NCBI GenBank assembly: GCA_003134815.1 | Contig: PLCO01000053.1 | Location: 25,214-89,213 of the forward strand | Length of the DNA: 64,000 nucleotides | From: Acidobacteriaceae bacterium | GTDB lineage: Bacteria; Acidobacteriota; Terriglobia; Terriglobales; Acidobacteriaceae | Direction of reading: 5' to 3' | Part shown: piece by piece, positions 61,839 to 64,000 of the stretch | Position numbering within the stretch: the first letter of the stretch is position 1 | Layout of the letters: each line of letters opens with the position of its first letter | Position numbers and translations under genes: made by a program | Notes under the pieces: model-generated | The model's database searches: none | What the model saw: only the letters and a program-made list of their open reading frames with translations | Told to the model about the DNA's origin: nothing

Positions 61839-63584
61839 TTGCCGTCCGATCCCCAAAGAAGCCGTCTGTCGGAGATCTTCCGCGATCCACAGACCATTGC
61901 GGCCCTCGCCGCCCTAGCCGTTGCTGCGATCATCTCCACATTCAGGCTCACAGAAAAGCTGCCAGCGTCGTTCCAGCAGCGCGCCACTCCGAGCCAAATC
62001 ACAGCAATCCTCACATTCCTGCTCTGGGCAAGTATTGCCACCGTAACGACTCTCTGGTCCCGCTGGCGTGAGCGCCGCAGGCATCCCGATGGTGAACCTA
62101 CGCCAGGCAGGGTGACCATTTATGTAGCGGAACTCAAAGGTGACGACAACGAGGGTTCGCACAGGGGTCACATCCTTCTGACCCTAAGGCAACAGTTGGG
62201 CGATAGTGTTCAGGTTCTGCGCGCAGGAATTGCGCTCACTGCCGAAGAGAAGGGGAACCCAGAAGACGACGCGCGCGTTGCGAACCGCAAGGGCCAGACC
62301 TATCTGAACTTCGGCAAGCACAAAGGCGATCTCCTAATATGGGGCCAAGTCCTCCAGGAGTCGAAACTCGTAGAACTCCGATTTACATCAGCCGCCCACG
62401 ACGCCGGAGAGCAAAAGCGTTTCACCTTCGCCGACAAGATGCTCCTGGCACCGGACTTCGGCCCCGAACTGGCCGCTGCTCTGGCCGCAATTGCCGCCGA
62501 AATTGTCCTTCCCGCCAAGAATCCAGGCACATATATCGCCGACGTTCTCATACCCGTGGCATCGAAGCTCGGTCGAATTGTCGCAAGCCTCCCCGCATCA
62601 ATGGGACCAGTCGACCGTGGCACCCTACTGCGATCCTACGCAAATGTCGAGCTAGCAATCGGAGAACAGCGCGGTGACCCAAGAGCCCTCGAGAGGGCCA
62701 TCCAAGCCTATCGCGAGACAATAAAGTTGCACACACAAGCGAATCTTCCGTTTGATTGGGCACGAGCGCAGAACAACCTCGGCGTCGCCCTCGAAACGCT
62801 CGGCCTACGCGAGAGCGGAACGGAACGACTGAAGGAAGCGGTTGCAGCCCTCAGCGAGGCCCTCAAGGAATGGACGCGGGAGAAGGCTCCGCTCCAGTGG
62901 GCTACGGCCGAAAACAATCTCGGCACCGCACTCCAAGCGATCGGAGAGCGTGAAGGAAGCACGGAGCGACTAGAAGCTGGGCTAGCCGCTCACCGCGAGG
63001 CGCTGAGGGAACGGCCCCGAGAGAAAGTCCCACACGACTGGGCAATAACACAGGCCAACATCGGCAGTTCGCTTTTTGACCTAGGCAAACGTGAGGGCGG
63101 GACAGAACGATTGCAAGCTTCGGTGACAGCGAGCCGCGAGGCCCTAAAGGAACTCGCGCGGGAGAATGCTCCGCTCCTATGGGCCGGGACACTCGTCAAT
63201 ATTGGCAACGCTCTCTCAGCCATCGGCCAACGCACCGGCGGTAAAGAACGGTGTCAGCCGGCGATTGACGCTTATCGTGAGGCCCTAAAGGAACTGACAT
63301 TGGAAAAGGTCCCCCTCCAATGGGCAATAGCGCAAAACAATCTCGGCACTGCGTTCGAAACAATGGGAAATCTGGAGGAGGCGGCTGGATCCTACCGGCT
63401 AGCATTGCGAGCCCTGACACCCGAAAACCACTCCCTGCAATTCACTAAGACCACAAAAAGCCTCGACCGCGTCCTTAAGAGGCTGGGCGACGGGAAGGGC
63501 AGCGCCCAGCCGCAAGGCGCTGCGGGCGGGCTAGCACCTCCCGCCCAAGCGCCAATTCCCCGGGATGGCCCCCCTCTCCGCTAA
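61839..63584 (+). CDS. Membrane TPR protein with an unrecognised N-terminal domain
   Basis: A 581-residue protein. Two membrane helices (about 19-36 and 53-72) are followed by an alpha/beta segment (about 88-235, with 'RVTIYVAELKGDDNEG' and 'KGDLLIWGQVLQESKLVELRFT'). That segment recalls TolB/FlgO-like nucleotide-free folds, but I cannot name it. From about 270 on there are five near-identical 47-residue TPR units (pattern 'QWATAENNLGTALQAIGER...TERL...A...REAL.E...EK.PL'). Such units are frequent in signalling and conflict proteins, where they carry effector or adaptor domains. TTG 61839 has AGGAG six bases upstream. A proline-rich tail ends it. Confidence 0.78.
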   Translation: MPSDPQRSRLSEIFRDPQTIAALAALAVAAIISTFRLTEKLPASFQQRATPSQITAILTFLLWASIATVTTLWSRWRERRRHPDGEPTPGRVTIYVAELKGDDNEGSHRGHILLTLRQQLGDSVQVLRAGIALTAEEKGNPEDDARVANRKGQTYLNFGKHKGDLLIWGQVLQESKLVELRFTSAAHDAGEQKRFTFADKMLLAPDFGPELAAALAAIAAEIVLPAKNPGTYIADVLIPVASKLGRIVASLPASMGPVDRGTLLRSYANVELAIGEQRGDPRALERAIQAYRETIKLHTQANLPFDWARAQNNLGVALETLGLRESGTERLKEAVAALSEALKEWTREKAPLQWATAENNLGTALQAIGEREGSTERLEAGLAAHREALRERPREKVPHDWAITQANIGSSLFDLGKREGGTERLQASVTASREALKELARENAPLLWAGTLVNIGNALSAIGQRTGGKERCQPAIDAYREALKELTLEKVPLQWAIAQNNLGTAFETMGNLEEAAGSYRLALRALTPENHSLQFTKTTKSLDRVLKRLGDGKGSAQPQGAAGGLAPPAQAPIPRDGPPLR

Positions 63585-64000
63585 GCCCGCTGCTTTTCCG
63601 TCAACCCTCTCACCCGCCTCATCCCTCGCCAACTCCCTCATTCCAAACCAACTATATTTTCCCCAAGTTTGCCGATTATTTCCGCCGTTTCGCTAGACTT
63701 GGTTCTTAGTTGGGTAGGTTGTATCTCCCTCTGAGAGTGGTGGGCGGTTTCGAGGACGCTGGCGGGGATTCCAGCATCCCTCTAGCCGCCCATCCCTTTT
63801 CCCATCTGTCTTTTCTTCCTGACAAGTTTTCCAATGTCAGACCGCACCAGAAACAGGGCAAAACTAGAAAAAGAGGGGCCGTAACCCACTGATTCCAGAT
63901 ATTTTATGTATTAAGTCTTTTGGAATCAAAGACCTAGAAGGAATGATCAGGGGTACAAGTGACCGAAAACAAATCTCTTAACCCCAAAACGGGGTGGGGG
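63585..64000. other. Gene-free window end with two weak hairpins
   Basis: No convincing gene. A 60-codon frame at 63710-63892 lacks a ribosome binding site and protein-like composition. The last ~120 bases are AT-richer than the rest of the window and hold GATTCCA (63891-63897) facing TGGAATC (63921-63927), and a short ACCCC/GGGGT hairpin near 63982-63995. The role of these is unknown. Confidence 0.45.

Noticed and set aside
63710..63892. 60-codon frame near the window end
   Set aside because: No ribosome binding site, no recognisable domain, mixed composition.

Overview
The window looks like chromosomal DNA of a high-GC, Gram-negative, aerobic heterotroph. The best guess is an acidobacterium (Terriglobia-like). 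This rests on the mix of secreted proteins, the paired exported TldD/TldE-like proteins, the sigma / zinc-finger anti-sigma / PDZ operon and the many short palindromic intergenic repeats. It is an inference; there is no rRNA gene here. No phage, integrase, transposase or CRISPR array was seen.

1-17 kb. The window opens with the last codons of an ABC ATPase and its FtsX-type permease, then tRNA-Gln(CTG). A minus-strand assimilatory sulfate operon follows (cysD, cysN, cysH, TauE-like exporter). Its CysH has the cysteines of a [4Fe-4S] APS reductase, and CysN carries a C-terminal APS-kinase-like domain that has lost its ATP-binding loop. Together these suggest APS is reduced directly, without PAPS. 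Next is an envelope cluster: DUF1175 protein, a thioester alpha-2-macroglobulin, a membrane protein, and, facing them, a penicillin-binding protein translationally coupled to a SpoIID protein fused to a HEFLH peptidase-like domain. It recalls the E. coli yfaT/yfaS/yfaQ group.

17-32 kb. tRNA-Gly(CCC), a family-5 uracil-DNA glycosylase, an isoprenylcysteine methyltransferase-like protein, a DJ-1/PfpI protein, a TPR + double-retropepsin protein and a guanine-deaminase-like enzyme. A FadN-FadA beta-oxidation pair is split by a MazF toxin module with an unusual antitoxin, a secreted protein and a 15-bp tandem repeat. Then an M48 membrane protease and an exported TldD/TldE-like pair.

32-48 kb. Superoxide dismutase, glucose-6-phosphate dehydrogenase, a methyltransferase flanked by direct repeats, RNase HI, an ECF sigma / anti-sigma (HEAT) / double-PDZ operon, hicAB, rlmB, an M1-like protein with a broken HExxH motif, der, and a DinG/XPD-type helicase.

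48-64 kb. STAS protein, a GH52 beta-xylosidase, a CHY zinc-finger protein, a divergent methionine-sulfoxide-reductase pair (fRMsr-like and exported MsrA), several small membrane or secreted proteins of unknown role, a Crp/Fnr regulator, a REC-PAS-GGDEF-EAL protein, a Sel1-like Cys-rich secreted protein, a repeat-rich intergenic island and a membrane TPR protein with an unrecognised N-terminal domain.

Many genes are coupled by ATGA, GTGA or TAATG overlaps. Several probable starts are TTG with a good ribosome binding site.
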